Counted from the first letter of the stretch, positions 34,566-45,149 are shown. The stretch is DNA of 61,218 bases from Paenibacillus sp. JCM 18996 (GCA_001313085.1 BBFE01000018.1:1-61218); one strand, 5' to 3'. Numbers and translations: made by a program. The notes: generated from the sequence alone by a model not told the origin.

Positions 34566-35142
34566 GCCTGCAGGTACAATTTGTGACTATTGGGATGATG
34601 TTTCTGAGCGGGCACGGGCTGGGGGTTATGTACGATATGTACCGCGTTCTGAGCAGGCAGTTCAGGGCTCCCAAGTGGATCATTCCTTTTCTAGACGTTG
34701 TTTATTGGGTCGTGGCGACTCTTCTGGTATTTCTCGCGTTATTCTACAGTAATCAGGGTGAAGTGCGGATGTTCGTTTTTTACCGGAATGGCGGCCGGGA
34801 TTTGCTTTTATTTCCTGTTTTTTTAGCAAAACGGTAATCGGGATTATCCGGTTCGGAATAAAAGTGGTCAAAGCTCTGATTCAATTTCTCCGCAAGATGT
34901 TTAAATATCTAATTGTCGCTCCCATTAAGGCGCTTTACCGATTATTAATCGGAATCATTGGAATTTTGGCAGCAGTGGCTGTTTTCCTTTATAAGATTGT
35001 GATACAATTGTTGTATCCATTCTGGAAAATCTTTCTCTGGCTGGTTCGTCCCGTTCAGAAAAGATTAGCCGTGCCAAAGAAACTTATCTTTACATTTCAG
35101 AAGATCAGGGGATGGTGGCGGCGAATTTTCCGTAAGCAGTAG
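34562..35142 (+). CDS. yabQ: Spore cortex membrane protein YabQ (two frameshifts)
   Basis: Outer-forespore-membrane protein needed for cortex formation in Bacillus. It starts VSLQVQFVTIGMMFLSGHGL with GVMYDMYRVLSRQF and has about four membrane segments, for example VVYWVVATLLVFLALFY and LLIGIIGILAAVAVFLYKIV. The basic C-terminus RGWWRRIFRKQ should be cytoplasmic. Shifts: T6 near 34777 (five expected) and T7 near 34820-34826 (six expected). Repaired length is 192 residues. Confidence 0.9.
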
Positions 35143-35155
35143 GAGGCTTCGAACG

Positions 35156-35479
35156 ATGACAATGGGCAACATTGATCAAAAGTATAGAAACCTGAAACGA
35201 AGATTGCGTATTTCGATCATCGTGTTCCTGTGTCTGCTGAGTTATGCCGGAGTCACTTTCTGGAACCAGATGGCAAAGCTTGACGAGGCGAAGAGCCAAG
35301 CAGCCGAGCTCGACAAGAAGCTGGCGGAGAAGCAGAAGACGAATGAAGATATCCGCCGTGAAATTATACGTATGAATACCCCCGAGTATTTGGAACAGAA
35401 GATCGCCAAGGAGCTTCACTATGTGAAGCAGGGAGAAGTGCTTCTCTTTACGCCGAAACCGGCCGCTTCGAATCCATAG
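35156..35479 (+). CDS. divIC: Septum formation protein DivIC
   Basis: Intact, 107 residues. It has a short cytoplasmic start, one membrane segment around ISIIVFLCLLSYAGVTFW (residues 20-37), then an extracellular coiled coil (LDEAKSQAAELDKKLAEKQK) and the DivIC-type end YLEQKIAKELHYVKQGEVLL. It works with DivIB and FtsL in the divisome. GTAGGAGG lies upstream of ATG 35156. Confidence 0.93.
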   Translation: MTMGNIDQKYRNLKRRLRISIIVFLCLLSYAGVTFWNQMAKLDEAKSQAAELDKKLAEKQKTNEDIRREIIRMNTPEYLEQKIAKELHYVKQGEVLLFTPKPAASNP

Positions 35480-35582
35480 GCTCCGTCAGGAAAATGCTTA
35501 CATGTTGAAAGTATTTCCCGCATCAGTTATAATCGGGCTAGCCGGTTTTTTTGAACATTTTATGGGAGGAACATTTTACTTT

Positions 35583-36113
35583 ATGGCAATTGAAGTGGGC
35601 ACAAAGCTAGAAGGAAAGGTAACAGGCATTACTCACTTCGGAGCGTTCGTCGAGCTTTCCGAAGGAGTTACCGGGCTTGTTCACATCTCTGAGATCGCAG
35701 ATAATTACGTCAAGGACGTCAACGACCATTTGAAGGTGGGTGACAAAGTCCTTGTCAAAGTAATTAATGTCGACAAAGACGGGAAGATAGGTTTATCCAT
35801 TAAGCAAGCCGTTGACAAGCCTGTTGAAGCAAGGCCTCCTCGTCCGGAACGACAAGGCGGCGGGTACCAAGGCAGACCGGATTCGAACCGTCCCGGCGGA
35901 GACCGTGGAGGATTCGGACGGGGCGGCGGCGGTGACCGCGGCGGGTTCGGACGCGGCGGAGACCGTGGAGGCCGTTCGTTCAAACCGCCTGCTAACAAGT
36001 TGACATTCGAAGACAAAATGTCCCGCTTCCTTAAGGATAGTGAAGAACGGATTTCATCGTTAAAGAAGAATACGGAAGGTAAACGCGGAGGCAGAGGCGC
36101 CAGACGCGATTAG
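35583..36113 (+). CDS. yabR: S1 RNA-binding protein YabR with an RGG-rich tail
   Basis: Intact, 176 residues. Residues 1-75 are a single S1 domain (GTKLEGKVTGITHFGAFVEL, GLVHISEIADNYVKDV, VINVDKDGKIGLSIKQ). Residues 85-135 are rich in Gly and Arg, with GGDRGGFGRGG repeated, resembling RGG boxes of RNA-binding proteins, followed by a basic tail. GGGAGG lies 13 bases before ATG 35583, which is long but no better start exists. It is likely to bind RNA or ribosomes; a precise role is not established. Confidence 0.9.
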   Translation: MAIEVGTKLEGKVTGITHFGAFVELSEGVTGLVHISEIADNYVKDVNDHLKVGDKVLVKVINVDKDGKIGLSIKQAVDKPVEARPPRPERQGGGYQGRPDSNRPGGDRGGFGRGGGGDRGGFGRGGDRGGRSFKPPANKLTFEDKMSRFLKDSEERISSLKKNTEGKRGGRGARRD

Positions 36114-36128
36114 TTTCATACAAAAGAC

Positions 36129-36157
36129 GGCCGTGGATCCATTCCGCGGTTTTTTTG
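36129..36157 (+). terminator. Rho-independent terminator after yabR
   Basis: CCGTGGA / TCCGCGG stem with one T-G pair, followed by T7. Confidence 0.78.
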
Positions 36158-36205
36158 TTTTGTTGAGAGGCCTATAGTGAAATGACAGGAACGGCTAATT
36201 TTTTA

Positions 36206-36234
36206 TTGACTTAGCAACGTAATTTGTATATAAT
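36206..36234 (+). promoter_or_regulatory. Promoter of the tRNA-Met gene
   Basis: TTGACT, 17-bp spacer, TATAAT, ending 12 bases before the mature tRNA 5' end. Confidence 0.85.
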
Positions 36235-36246
36235 TTTATTCATTGT

Positions 36247-36320
36247 GGCGGCGTAGCTCAGCTGGCTAGAGCGTACGGTTCATACCCGTAAGGTCGGGGG
36301 TTCGAGCCCCTCCGCCGCTA
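36247..36320 (+). tRNA. tRNA-Met (CAT anticodon)
   Basis: Full cloverleaf of 74 bases: acceptor GGCGGCG pairing with CGCCGCT, D-arm GCTCAGCTGGCTAGAGC, anticodon arm ACGGTTCATACCCGT with CAT, T-arm CGGGGGTTCGAGCCCC. The acceptor begins with a G-T pair. CCA is not encoded. A tRNA-Met at this place before spoIIE is also seen in Bacillus. I read it as the elongator form. Confidence 0.93.
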
Positions 36321-36412
36321 TATCGCTCAATATCGGAAGTTTTGTCGCTTCAATTTCCAATTATTAGTGGAATCGACAGGGAATTACGGATTCCCTGCAT
36401 TTTAGCCCCCAA

Positions 36413-36441
36413 GCAGACGGCGCCAAGCCGTCTGTTTTTTT
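36413..36441 (+). terminator. Terminator downstream of tRNA-Met
   Basis: CAGACGG / CCGTCTG stem around CGCCAAG, followed by T7. A second hairpin CAGGGAA/TTCCCTG lies just upstream at 36377-36397. Confidence 0.8.
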
Positions 36442-36515
36442 ATTGTCCGGCATCTTTGAATCATTCTGATCGCGCACTGTCATTGGGTGTGGAAACGATT
36501 CGCGCTTCGGGTTAT

Positions 36516-36526
36516 TTTGTCGTAAA
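36516..36526 (+). promoter_or_regulatory. Putative Spo0A box upstream of spoIIE
   Basis: TTTGTCGTAAA contains TGTCGTA, one mismatch from the 0A box TGTCGAA, about 30 bases upstream of the spoIIE -35 box. Confidence 0.5.
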
Positions 36527-36553
36527 CTTTTTTTTGAGTCTACTACCTATTTA

Positions 36554-36586
36554 TGACAAACTTTATACTAGACTTCCCAATATAAT
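36554..36586 (+). promoter_or_regulatory. spoIIE promoter with a 21-bp spacer
   Basis: TGACAA (36554-36559), 21 bp, perfect TATAAT (36581-36586). The over-long spacing is the known peculiarity of the Spo0A-activated, sigma-A-dependent spoIIE promoter of Bacillus subtilis. Confidence 0.62.
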
Positions 36587-36619
36587 AGGGACACAAACCA
36601 AAGGATGGAAGGTGTCGCT

Positions 36620-39125
36620 ATGATGCAAAAAATGGACAAGTCTTCAAAACGATGGTTGGAATGGGCTAAGCTGGGCCGGAAAAGCCAAACAGAACATTAT
36701 GGGCATGATCTCAAGGCAAGGCTGGATTCAAGCGGTTGTTTCGAAAAAATGGAATATTCTCTTGTTGATGATGGGGTTTCTGCTGGGGAGGGCGATGATC
36801 CTCGAGGAGCTTTCTCCTTTTGCAGCAGCTTACTTTGCCGTCATCTACTTTCTTAGGCGTGACATTGCGGCTTGGGTCGGCGTTGCAGCAGTGGCCGGGA
36901 GTTACCTTTCTCTTCATTCCCACGCAGGTTATATCGGGACGGAAATCGCCGTCTTTCTTCTTATCCAGAAGGGACTCGAACGGTTCGAGCGGTCAGAGCT
37001 CTCGTTCACCCCATCCTTGTCGGCCTCTCCACCTTTATGGTTCAACTGTTTGCGGCCATGGTCAGCACGGGGCTCACCTGGTACGCTCTAATGATGACCG
37101 GAGTGGAGGCGCTGCTAAGCGTAATTCTCGCCTTAATCTTCATCCAGGCACTGCCGGTGTTCACGCTATCCAGGAAAAAAATATCCAGTTAAGACATGAG
37201 GATGTGATTTGCTTAATCCTGCTGCTTGCCTCGGTGATGACAGGGACAGTCGGCTGGTCCGCCGGCTCCATGAGTATAGAGCATATTTTTTTCCAGGTAT
37301 TTGATCCTGCTGTTCGCCCTGGTGGGAGGAGCCCCATTCGGCGCTTCCGTCGGGGTGATAGGGGGATTGATCTTAAGCTTGGCGGATATGCAGGCCGTGT
37401 ACCAAATGAGTCTTCTGGCGTTTGCGGGACTGCTTGCCGGATTGATGAAGGAAGGAAATAAGCTGGGGGTTTCCGTGGGGATGCTGATCGGGACCTCGAT
37501 CCTTTCCATCTATGTCGGTACAAAGGCGCAGGTGTTGTACTCCACTTGGGAGTCCGTGGTCGCTGTAGGATTTTTTTCCTGCTTACTCCGCGCAGCGTTG
37601 TGCAGATTCTCGCCAAATATGTGCCCGGCACGCAGGAGAATTTGAAATCCCAACAGGACTATGTCAAAAGAGTCAGAGACGCGACAGCTTCCAGAGTGGA
37701 ACAGTTCTCCGAAGTTTTCAAGCAGCTTTCGCGAAGCTTCAAGCAGTTCGCGTCCGAAAACCACACCGCGGAAAGGGAGGAAGAAGTCGGACATTTCATG
37801 AACGCTGTGGCAGAGCGGTCCTGCCAGGCGTGCCATAGGAGAAATCATTGCTGGGACGAGAAGTTTCCGCAAACCTATAAGCTGATGACCGATATGATGA
37901 CGGAGGTGGAGATCAAGCAGAATTTTTCCAAGAAAGACATTCCGGCTGCCTGGAAAAGGTCCTGCGTCAAGACGGAGCAGGTGCTGGATGTGATGAAGCA
38001 GCAGTACCGGCTTTTCCAAAACAATCTGCACTGGAAAAAAAGCAAATCACCGACAGCCGGCAGATCGTGGCGGATCAATTGTTCGGCGTGTCGCAAATTA
38101 TGGAGGATTTGGCTAAGGAGATCAAAAGGGAAGGCCAGGCCATGTTTCTGCAGGAAGAGCAGATCCGGCACGCTCTGGAAGCACTTGGACTGTCGATCCA
38201 CAGCATCGAGATCATCTCTTTGGATGAAGGAAATGTAGAAATTGAAATTATCCATCAATATACGAAAGGATTTGACGAATGCCGTAAAATCATCGCTCCG
38301 CTGCTTTCCGACATCCTGAGAGAGAACATAGCCGTAATGAGCGAGCAGATGCATGATAAGGGGGACGGCTACGCCACCGTTGTATTCGGCTCCGCCAAGG
38401 AATTCGAAGTGGTCACGGGAGTAGCGGCCATCGCCAAGGACGGGGACCTGCTGTCGGGAGACAGCTTCAGCACCGTGGAGCTTGGGAACGGCAAATTCGC
38501 GGTCGCCTTAAGCGACGGGATGGGAAACGGAGAAAGGGCGAAAGCTGAAAGCAGCGCGGCCCTGACTATTTTGCAACAGCTCCTCCAATCCGGGATGGAT
38601 GAGAAGCTAGCTATCAAATCGGTCAACTCCGTTCTATTGCTGAGATCCTCCGATGAAATGTATGCGACCGTGGATGTCGCGCTGATCGATCTGTATAACG
38701 CTGGCACCACTTTCTTGAAAATCGGGTCAATCCCCAGCTTTATAAAAAAAGAGGAAACGAGGTCATCCCGATCTCGGCCAATAATCTGCCAGTGGGCATT
38801 CTGCAGGATATCGAGGTGGACTTGATATCGATGGATTTGCAGCCGGGCGACGTGCTGATCATGATGTCCGACGGCATTTACGACGCGCCAGGCCCTGCGG
38901 TTAACAAGGAGTTGTGGATGAAGCGGCTGATCCAGGAGGTATATATGGACACTCCTCAGGATATGGCGGAGAGCTTGCTGGACAAAGTAATGCGCTACCA
39001 TCAAGGCGAAATCCATGACGATATGACAGTGGTCGTGGCAAAAAATCGAGAAGCATCAGCCGGAGTGGGCAACTTTCCATTGGCCGGGCATGACCCGGAT
39101 GGAACGACCTAAGACGGTGAGTTGA
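36620..39125 (+). CDS. spoIIE: Stage II sporulation protein E, PP2C phosphatase (eight frameshifts)
   Basis: SpoIIE dephosphorylates SpoIIAA to activate sigma-F and takes part in asymmetric septation. Repaired length is 831 residues. The N-terminal third has about ten membrane segments (NILLLMMGFLLGRAMILEEL, HPILVGLSTFMVQLFAAMV, YLILLFALVGGAPFGASVGV). A central regulatory region carries CQACHRRNHCW. The C-terminal PP2C domain has VALSDGMGNGERAKAESSAA, VLIMMSDGIYDAPG and EIHDDMTVVVAK with the metal-binding Asp residues. Shifts lie near 36680, 37002, 37180, 37270, 37575, 38040, 38750 and 39045. ATG 36620 has GGAAGGTG upstream. Confidence 0.93.
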
Positions 39126-39141
39126 GCCGATGCGTGAACAA

Positions 39142-39172
39142 GCTGCAGTTCTGGGGACTGCGGCTTTTTTTT
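39142..39172 (+). terminator. Rho-independent terminator after spoIIE
   Basis: GCTGCAGT / ACTGCGGC stem around TCTGGGG, followed by T8. Confidence 0.82.
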
Positions 39173-39341
39173 GGTGTGTAGTGCTGCAGTAAAGGGCTGG
39201 CTGACGGGGCATCATTCCCGGCTGTCCGCAAAGTACCCGGCTTCGTACGGACTTGTCGTCACTTTGCGGGAAAATGTTTATACTCTCTCAACTATGGAGA
39301 AGCTGATACTACAATTAATAGTTTCCATAGGGGGGACGGGA

Positions 39342-40106
39342 ATGAAGCAAATTATTCTGGTCACGGACGGTTGTTCAAATGTCGGAATCAGCTGTCGTTG
39401 CAGCGGCCCACGCCCAGGCGGAGGGTATAGTCGTAAATGTAGTAGGAGTGATTGATCAAGGAGAGTTGGGAGAGCGCGGAGCGGAGGAGATCAGGGAAAT
39501 CGCCGACGCCGGCGGGGGAATGAGCCGAATCGTGCTTCAAGCCAGCTTGCCCGGACGGTGCAGATGATGACCCGGAAGACGGTTGCCTATACCATCCAGG
39601 CTGAGGTGGGCAAACAGATGAAGTCGCTCTTCGGCCATTCGGCGCTGGAACAGCTGCCTCCGGCGCAAAGGGCCCAGGTAGTCGAGACGATAGATGAACT
39701 GGCAGAGACTTCCCCGCTGGAAGTCGCCCTGTTGGTCGACGCGAGCGCCAGTATGAAGCCCAAGATGGATTCCGTCCGCGAGGCTGTACGCGACTTGATG
39801 CTCAGCCTGCAGGCAAGAATGGGCAAAAGCCGACTGGCCGTTTTCCATTTTCCGGGAGCGGCGAATTCGGATGAAGAAGCCGTAATGGATTTGGATTGGA
39901 CTTCCAACCTTGCAAATGTGGACAAGATGTTCTATAAATTAAACATGAAGGGCACAACGCCTACAGGGCCCGCACTTATGCACGTGATCCGCTATATGAC
40001 GGGGGAACCTTTTGCCGGAAGTCCGGTCATTTCTGAAACGGGGACAAGAGAGAGCAGACAGCTGCCCAAAAGCAAGGAAGGGATGCTGAGTGACTACGTT
40101 ATTTGA
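39342..40106 (+). CDS. yabS: YabS-like von Willebrand factor A-domain protein (two frameshifts)
   Basis: Starts MKQIILVTDGCSNVGIS after GGGGGG, and contains AAAHAQAEGIVVNVVGVIDQ and GAEEIREIADAGGGMSRIV. The C-terminal half has the metal-site motif ALLVDASASMKPKMDSVREA (DxSxS), RLAVFHFPGAANSDEEA and KGTTPTGPALMHVIRYM, so it carries a VWA-like domain. Two bases are missing near 39393 and one G near 39546. Repaired length is 255 residues. It overlaps the start of the kinase gene by 17 bases. In Bacillus the same gene pair is sporulation-linked; the function is unknown. Confidence 0.83.
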
Positions 40107-41013
40107 CGCACCGCTGCAGCCGGGTTTAATGATACGCGGCAAATGGCGTAAAGGATGCTATCAAATCCGCAGGCTTCTTGGCCAAGGAGCCAACGGACAG
40201 GTGTACCTGGTGAGCCAGGGAAGTTCATACTATGCTTTGAAAATCGGATACGATTCGTTGGAACATCTGTCGGAAGTCAACGCTCTCAAGCAGCTGTCCC
40301 AATCGGCTGCTTTTGAGAATTATTTGATTGACGTCGACGATGCCCGCCTGGAGGGGAAGGACTACCCTTTCAGCGTGATCCGTTACATAAAAGGGGATAA
40401 TATTCATCGGTTCCTGCAGGAGAACGGGCTGGACTGGGTTTATCTGGTTGGCTGGAACCTGCTTGGCAAGCTCACGGAGCTGCACGGCACAGGCTGGATA
40501 TTCGGTGATCTAAAGCCGGAAAACGTGCTGGTGTCGGGTCGGGGCGCGGTTCATTTGATCGATTTCGGAGGGGTCACAGGAAGGGGAAGGGCGGTCAAAC
40601 AGTTTACGGAGATGTATGACCGCGGTTACTGGTCCGCAGGGTCGCGTTCTGCCGAAGAAAGCTACGACTTGTTCTCTTTTGCCGTGCTCATGCTGTCTAT
40701 GCTCGATTCGTCGGACACATTCCGGTCATTGCCCGTTGTGCTGCCGCACAACCGTACCGTCGGCGTGCTGCTGGACAGGGTGTACAAAGAACCGGCCTGC
40801 CGCACAATCGCTCCTTTTCTGGAAAAAAACGCTTTAACCGGAAAATATGCTTCGTCCAAAGAAGCCCGCTTGGAATGGAGAAAGCAGATGCTGCAGCATC
40901 GAATGCGCCGCCCACCCGCTCCGGGCAAGAAGGGGGTTTGGGTTCCGGCGTCCTTCGCACTGTCCATCGCTTTGTTTGCGGCAACAGTATATTTTTTTCA
41001 GATAAGAGGATGA
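40090..41013 (+). CDS. yabT: YabT-like serine/threonine protein kinase, membrane-anchored
   Basis: Intact, 307 residues. The kinase domain begins with the Gly-rich loop LLGQGANGQVYLV, the ATP lysine is in YYALKIG, the catalytic loop is FGDLKPENVLV and the metal loop LIDFGG. The usual His of HRD is replaced (IFGD), and the C-lobe is short, so it is a reduced kinase. A C-terminal segment VPASFALSIALFAATVYFF anchors it, with the kinase inside. In Bacillus YabT acts in early sporulation and phosphorylates DNA-related targets. GTG 40090 lies inside the end of yabS. Confidence 0.88.
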   Translation: MTTLFDAPLQPGLMIRGKWRKGCYQIRRLLGQGANGQVYLVSQGSSYYALKIGYDSLEHLSEVNALKQLSQSAAFENYLIDVDDARLEGKDYPFSVIRYIKGDNIHRFLQENGLDWVYLVGWNLLGKLTELHGTGWIFGDLKPENVLVSGRGAVHLIDFGGVTGRGRAVKQFTEMYDRGYWSAGSRSAEESYDLFSFAVLMLSMLDSSDTFRSLPVVLPHNRTVGVLLDRVYKEPACRTIAPFLEKNALTGKYASSKEARLEWRKQMLQHRMRRPPAPGKKGVWVPASFALSIALFAATVYFFQIRG

Positions 41014-41018
41014 CCATC

Positions 41019-42449
41019 ATGGGATTGCTTGCCAAGGTAAATGAAACAATCGGCAATGAGCGTCTGCTGCAGCAGGGAGATACGATTGTCGTCGCGGTGT
41101 CGGGGGGTCCGGATTCCATTGCGATGCTCCATATTCTTCACCGCCTGTCGGAGCACTGGAATTGGAAGCTGGTCGCAGCTCATGTCAATCATCAGTTTAG
41201 AGGCCGGGAATCCGACGAGGAAGCGGATTTTGTCGTAAGCTTCGCCCGCGCCTGGAGCTTCCTGTGGAAGTGGGGAATATTGACGTACCGCAGTACATCG
41301 AAGAAACCGCAATGAATGCCCAGACGGCTGCAAGGGAGCGGCGATACCGTTTCCTGAGGGAAACCGCGGAGCAATATAAGGCAAATTGTATTGCAGTCGC
41401 CCACCATGCGGACGATCAGGCGGAGACGGTTCTGATGAGGCTGATCCGAGGCACGGGTCCCGGAGGCTGTCCGGAATGCCGATTATGCGGATGGAAGGTA
41501 AAATGAAACTTGTTCGCCCCTTGTTACGTATATACAAGTCAGAGGTTTTGGCTACTGCCGGGAAGAGCGTCTCGCCTACCGGGAGGACAGCTCGAATCAG
41601 CTGCGCAAATATTTTCGCAATCAAGTAAGGCTTGATGTGCTGCCGATGCTCGGCAGGTACAATGATCATTTGGCGGAATCCGTCGCAAGGCTTGCCGAAA
41701 TGATGGCTTCGGAGAACGCTTATATGGACTCTGTCGTTCGGCGGATCTTTGAGGAGGGCGTATCGCGGGAAGCAGAAGAGTATACCTTTTCGAGAAGGTG
41801 GTTTGCCGGAAGTGCCGTCGCTTTACAAAGGCGGTTGATTAAACTAATATTATATTATCTTTCCGGCGATTCGGATTTTTTTTGGATTACAGGAAAACCG
41901 AAGGTATCCGTACGGCTATATTGCAGGAGCGGTCGCCTAATTTAACGATGAATTTGAGCGATGAGGTCCATTTTACGAAAGAATATGACCGGATTCGTTT
42001 TCATAAATTCAAACTGCCGGCGCAGGATTACGACTATGCCATTGAAGCGTTATTAGCTGAATTGGAGATTAAGGAAGCCGGTTTTCGTTTAATCTTTTTT
42101 TAAAGGAAGAAGTTGAGCCGGGATGCACGCCGGTTGTCGCCAGAGAACACAGTAAAGACGATTCCGTGTTTGACTACGACCTGCTCGATTTTCCTCTGAG
42201 GATCAGGAACCGCAGAGCCGGAGACCGGATGCAGGTTATTGGTTTAAACGGGTCGAAAAAAAAGTAAAAGATATTCTCATTGATGATAAAATTCCTCCTG
42301 CGGACAGGGAGCGGATTCCTTTACTGGCGGACGCATCCGGCCATATTCTGTGGATTCCCGGGATCCGAAGATCACGGCATGCGGCGGTATCGGCGGGCAC
42401 CACACGGATTCTACGGATCACAGCTATAGATCTGAAGGACCGCCGATAG
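41019..42449 (+). CDS. tilS: tRNA(Ile)-lysidine synthetase (six frameshifts)
   Basis: TilS modifies the AUA-reading tRNA-Ile and is essential. The P-loop VVAVSGGPDSIAMLHIL carries the SGGxDS motif. Then come LVAAHVNHQFRGRESDEEAD, ARERRYRFL and VAHHADDQAETVLMRLIRGT. Single C's are missing near 41252, 41470 and 41555. Runs are too long at T8 near 41876-41883 (six), T7 near 42096-42102 (five) and A8 near 42256-42263 (six). Repaired length is 475 residues, ending ITAIDLKDRR. ATG 41019 has AAGAGG nine bases upstream; ATG 41010 overlaps the yabT stop. Confidence 0.9.
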
Positions 42450-42496
42450 TCTGCACAAGCTTTTATGATCATATTATTTATTAGGAGGTCCACCTG

Positions 42497-43034
42497 TTGC
42501 TTAACGATATTGAAGAGGTGCTGTACAGCGAGGAGCAGCTGCAGCACAAAATTCGGGAATTGGGCGCTTTGCTCAGCAAGGAATTCGAGGGCAAGAACCC
42601 GCTCGTTATCTGCGTACTGAAAGGCGCTTTTATATTCATGTCCGATCTCGTCAAACGGATGACTATCCCGCTGGAGATCGATTTTATGGCAGTTTCGAGC
42701 TATGGGGCTTCCACCAAATCCTCTGGGGTGGTCAAAATCGTGAAAGATTTGGATGTGTCCGTCGAAGGCCGCCACGTGCTCATTGTGGAAGATATTATAG
42801 ACAGCGGCCTCACTTTAAGCTACTTAATCGATGTATTGGAAAGGCGCAACGCATTGTCGACTTCCGTTGTCGCCCTGTTCAATAAACCTGCCCGGAGGAC
42901 AGTTGACCTGGAACCGGACTATGTCGGGTATGAAATCCCGGATGCTTTCATCGTAGGATATGGGCTCGACTATGGCGAGAAATACCGGAACCTGCTTTAT
43001 CGGGGTTCTTAAACAAGAGATTTACTCCACCTAG
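42497..43034 (+). CDS. hpt: Hypoxanthine phosphoribosyltransferase (one frameshift)
   Basis: Purine salvage enzyme. The PRPP-binding motif is VLIVEDIIDSGLTLSYLIDV, with GAFIFMSDLVKRM and YVGYEIPDAFIVGYGLDYGE. It starts at TTG 42497 after TAGGAGG. Near the end two bases seem to be missing (CTTTATCGG against CTTTATATCGG); the repaired end YIGVLKQEIYST is the conserved family terminus, while the sequence as written stops early at 43012. Length is 179 residues. It sits between tilS and ftsH, as in most Firmicutes. Confidence 0.93.
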
Positions 43035-43075
43035 GCACGGCTTTCACGGTAGCTCCGTATAGTGGAAACGTTCTA

Positions 43076-43105
43076 TTGAGATGGGGAATCTCGCTATGGT
43101 AAAAT
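43076..43105 (+). promoter_or_regulatory. Promoter of ftsH
   Basis: TTGAGA, 18-bp spacer, TAAAAT, 35 bases before the ftsH start. Confidence 0.5.
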
Positions 43106-43139
43106 ATAAAAAAGTGTGCCCTTTGAGAGGAGGTTCGGG

Positions 43140-45135
43140 ATGAATCGAATTTTGCGCAATACAGGTTTTTTTTATCTGCTTATTTTTTTTGGTAACAGTA
43201 GGTATCATACATTTTATCAGCAACCAGAATGATACCAAGGATACAATCTCATATACGAAATTCCGCCAGGTTGTAGCGGAGAAGAATGTGGAATCGGTCA
43301 CAGCGCAGTTTAACGGGTATACCTACCTTATCCAAGGTACGTATAAAACCCCGGTGACAGATAAGAAAAGCTTCCAGACCAACGGTTTTTTTCGATACGA
43401 AGACGGTTGATCTGCTTGAATCAACAGGCGCCGATGTCACCGTCAAACCGATGGAAGAGAACAGCATCTGGTTTAGCGTGCTTACTTCGATTATCCCGTT
43501 TATCATCATTTTCATTCTTTTCTTCTTCCTGATGAATCAAGCGCAGGGCGGCGGAGGGAAGGTAATGAACTTCGGCAAAAGTCGCGCCCGCCTATACAAT
43601 GATGAGAAGAAGCGCGTGACGTTCGAGGATGTGGCGGGGGCCGACGAAGAGAAGCAGGAGCTTGTTGAAATTGTGGAGTTCCTGAAGGATCCGCGCAAGT
43701 TTGCTGCAGTGGGGGCCAGAATTCCGAAAGGGGTTCTGCTCAACGGCCTCCGGGAACCGGTAAAACGCTGCTTGCCCGGGCAGTCGCCGGAGAAGCGGGT
43801 GTTCCGTTCTTCTCCATCAGCGGTTCCGATTTTGTCGAAATGTTCGTCGGTGTCGGCGCATCCCGCGTGCGCGACCTGTTCGAGAACGCGAAGAAGAACT
43901 CTCCTTGCATTATCTTCATTGACGAAATCGACGCGGTTGGACGCCAGCGCGGCGCCGGTCTTGGCGGCGGCCATGACGAGCGCGAACAGACGCTGAACCA
44001 GCTGCTTGTCGAGATGGACGGTTTCGGGGCGAACGAGGGAATCATTATCGTTGCGGCGACCAACAGGCCGGATATTCTCGATCCCGCGTTGCTGCGTCCG
44101 GGACGCTTTGACCGCCAGATTACGGTGGACCGTCCGGATGTGAAAGGCCGCGAAGCTGTGTTGAAAGTGCATTCGAGGAACAAGCCTTTGGCCAAAGATG
44201 TCAGAATGGATTCGCTGGCCCGGTATACAACCGGCTTCACGGGTGCCGATCTGGAGAACTTGCTGAACGAAGCGGCACTGATCGCAGCCCGTAGAAACCG
44301 TAAAGATATTTCGATGGCCGAGATTGAGGAAGCGTTCGACCGTGTTGTCGTAGGAACGCAGAAGAGCAGCCGCGTGATCAGCGAGCGTGAGAAGCGCATT
44401 GTCGCTTTCCATGAAGCTGGACATACCATTGTCGGTTATCACGTCGAGAATGCGGATATGGTGCACAAGGTGACCATCGTTCCCAGAGGACGCGCCGGCG
44501 GTTATGTCATGATGCTGCCTAAAGAAGGCGAAGACCGGATGATGTCGACCAAATCCGAGCTTTTGGATAAGGTTACGGGTTTATTGGCCGGCCGGGTGTC
44601 GGAGGAATTGTTCATTGGAGAAATCGGAACGGGAGCTTACAGCGATTTTCAAAGATCGACCTCCATTGTCCGCAAGATGATCATGGAATACGGAATGAGC
44701 GACAAGCTCGGACCGATGCAGTTCGGCAGCGCTCAGGGACAGGTCTTCCTGGGTCGGGATATCGGGCATGAGCAGAATTACAGTGACGCGATCGCTTATG
44801 AGATCGATCAGGAGATGCAGGATATTATCCGCAGCTGCTACAACCGGGCTCGCGAGATTCTTACGAACCATAAAGATCAGGTTCGCCTGATTGCCGAAAC
44901 GCTGCTGGAGAAAGAAACGCTCGATAAAGAGCAGATTGTTCAATTGATCGAGAATGGCAAGTTGCCGCCTGAAGAGGAAGAAGTGAAGGTGAACATCAAC
45001 GGCCAGAATCAATTGAACGATTCCAACAAGTTGGGCTTTCCCAAAGAAATCAGAGACAGTGCAGCTGTGCCGGAAACAGAGAACAAGGAACCGAAGAAGC
45101 TTCCTGATCCGAACGATCCGGATGCCAATAAATAA
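43140..45135 (+). CDS. ftsH: ATP-dependent zinc metalloprotease FtsH (three frameshifts)
   Basis: Membrane AAA protease, 664 residues when repaired. Two N-terminal membrane segments ([16 protein letters not shown] and [16 protein letters not shown]) flank an extracellular domain. Walker A should read GPPGTGKT, but one C is missing near 43749 so the frame breaks there. Walker [21 protein letters not shown]-region [19 protein letters not shown], and the zinc site [13 protein letters not shown] follow. Runs T8 near 43183-43190 (seven) and T7 near 43386-43392 (six) are too long. AGAGGAGG precedes the ATG. Confidence 0.94.
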
Positions 45136-45149
45136 AAAAAAGACTGCAC

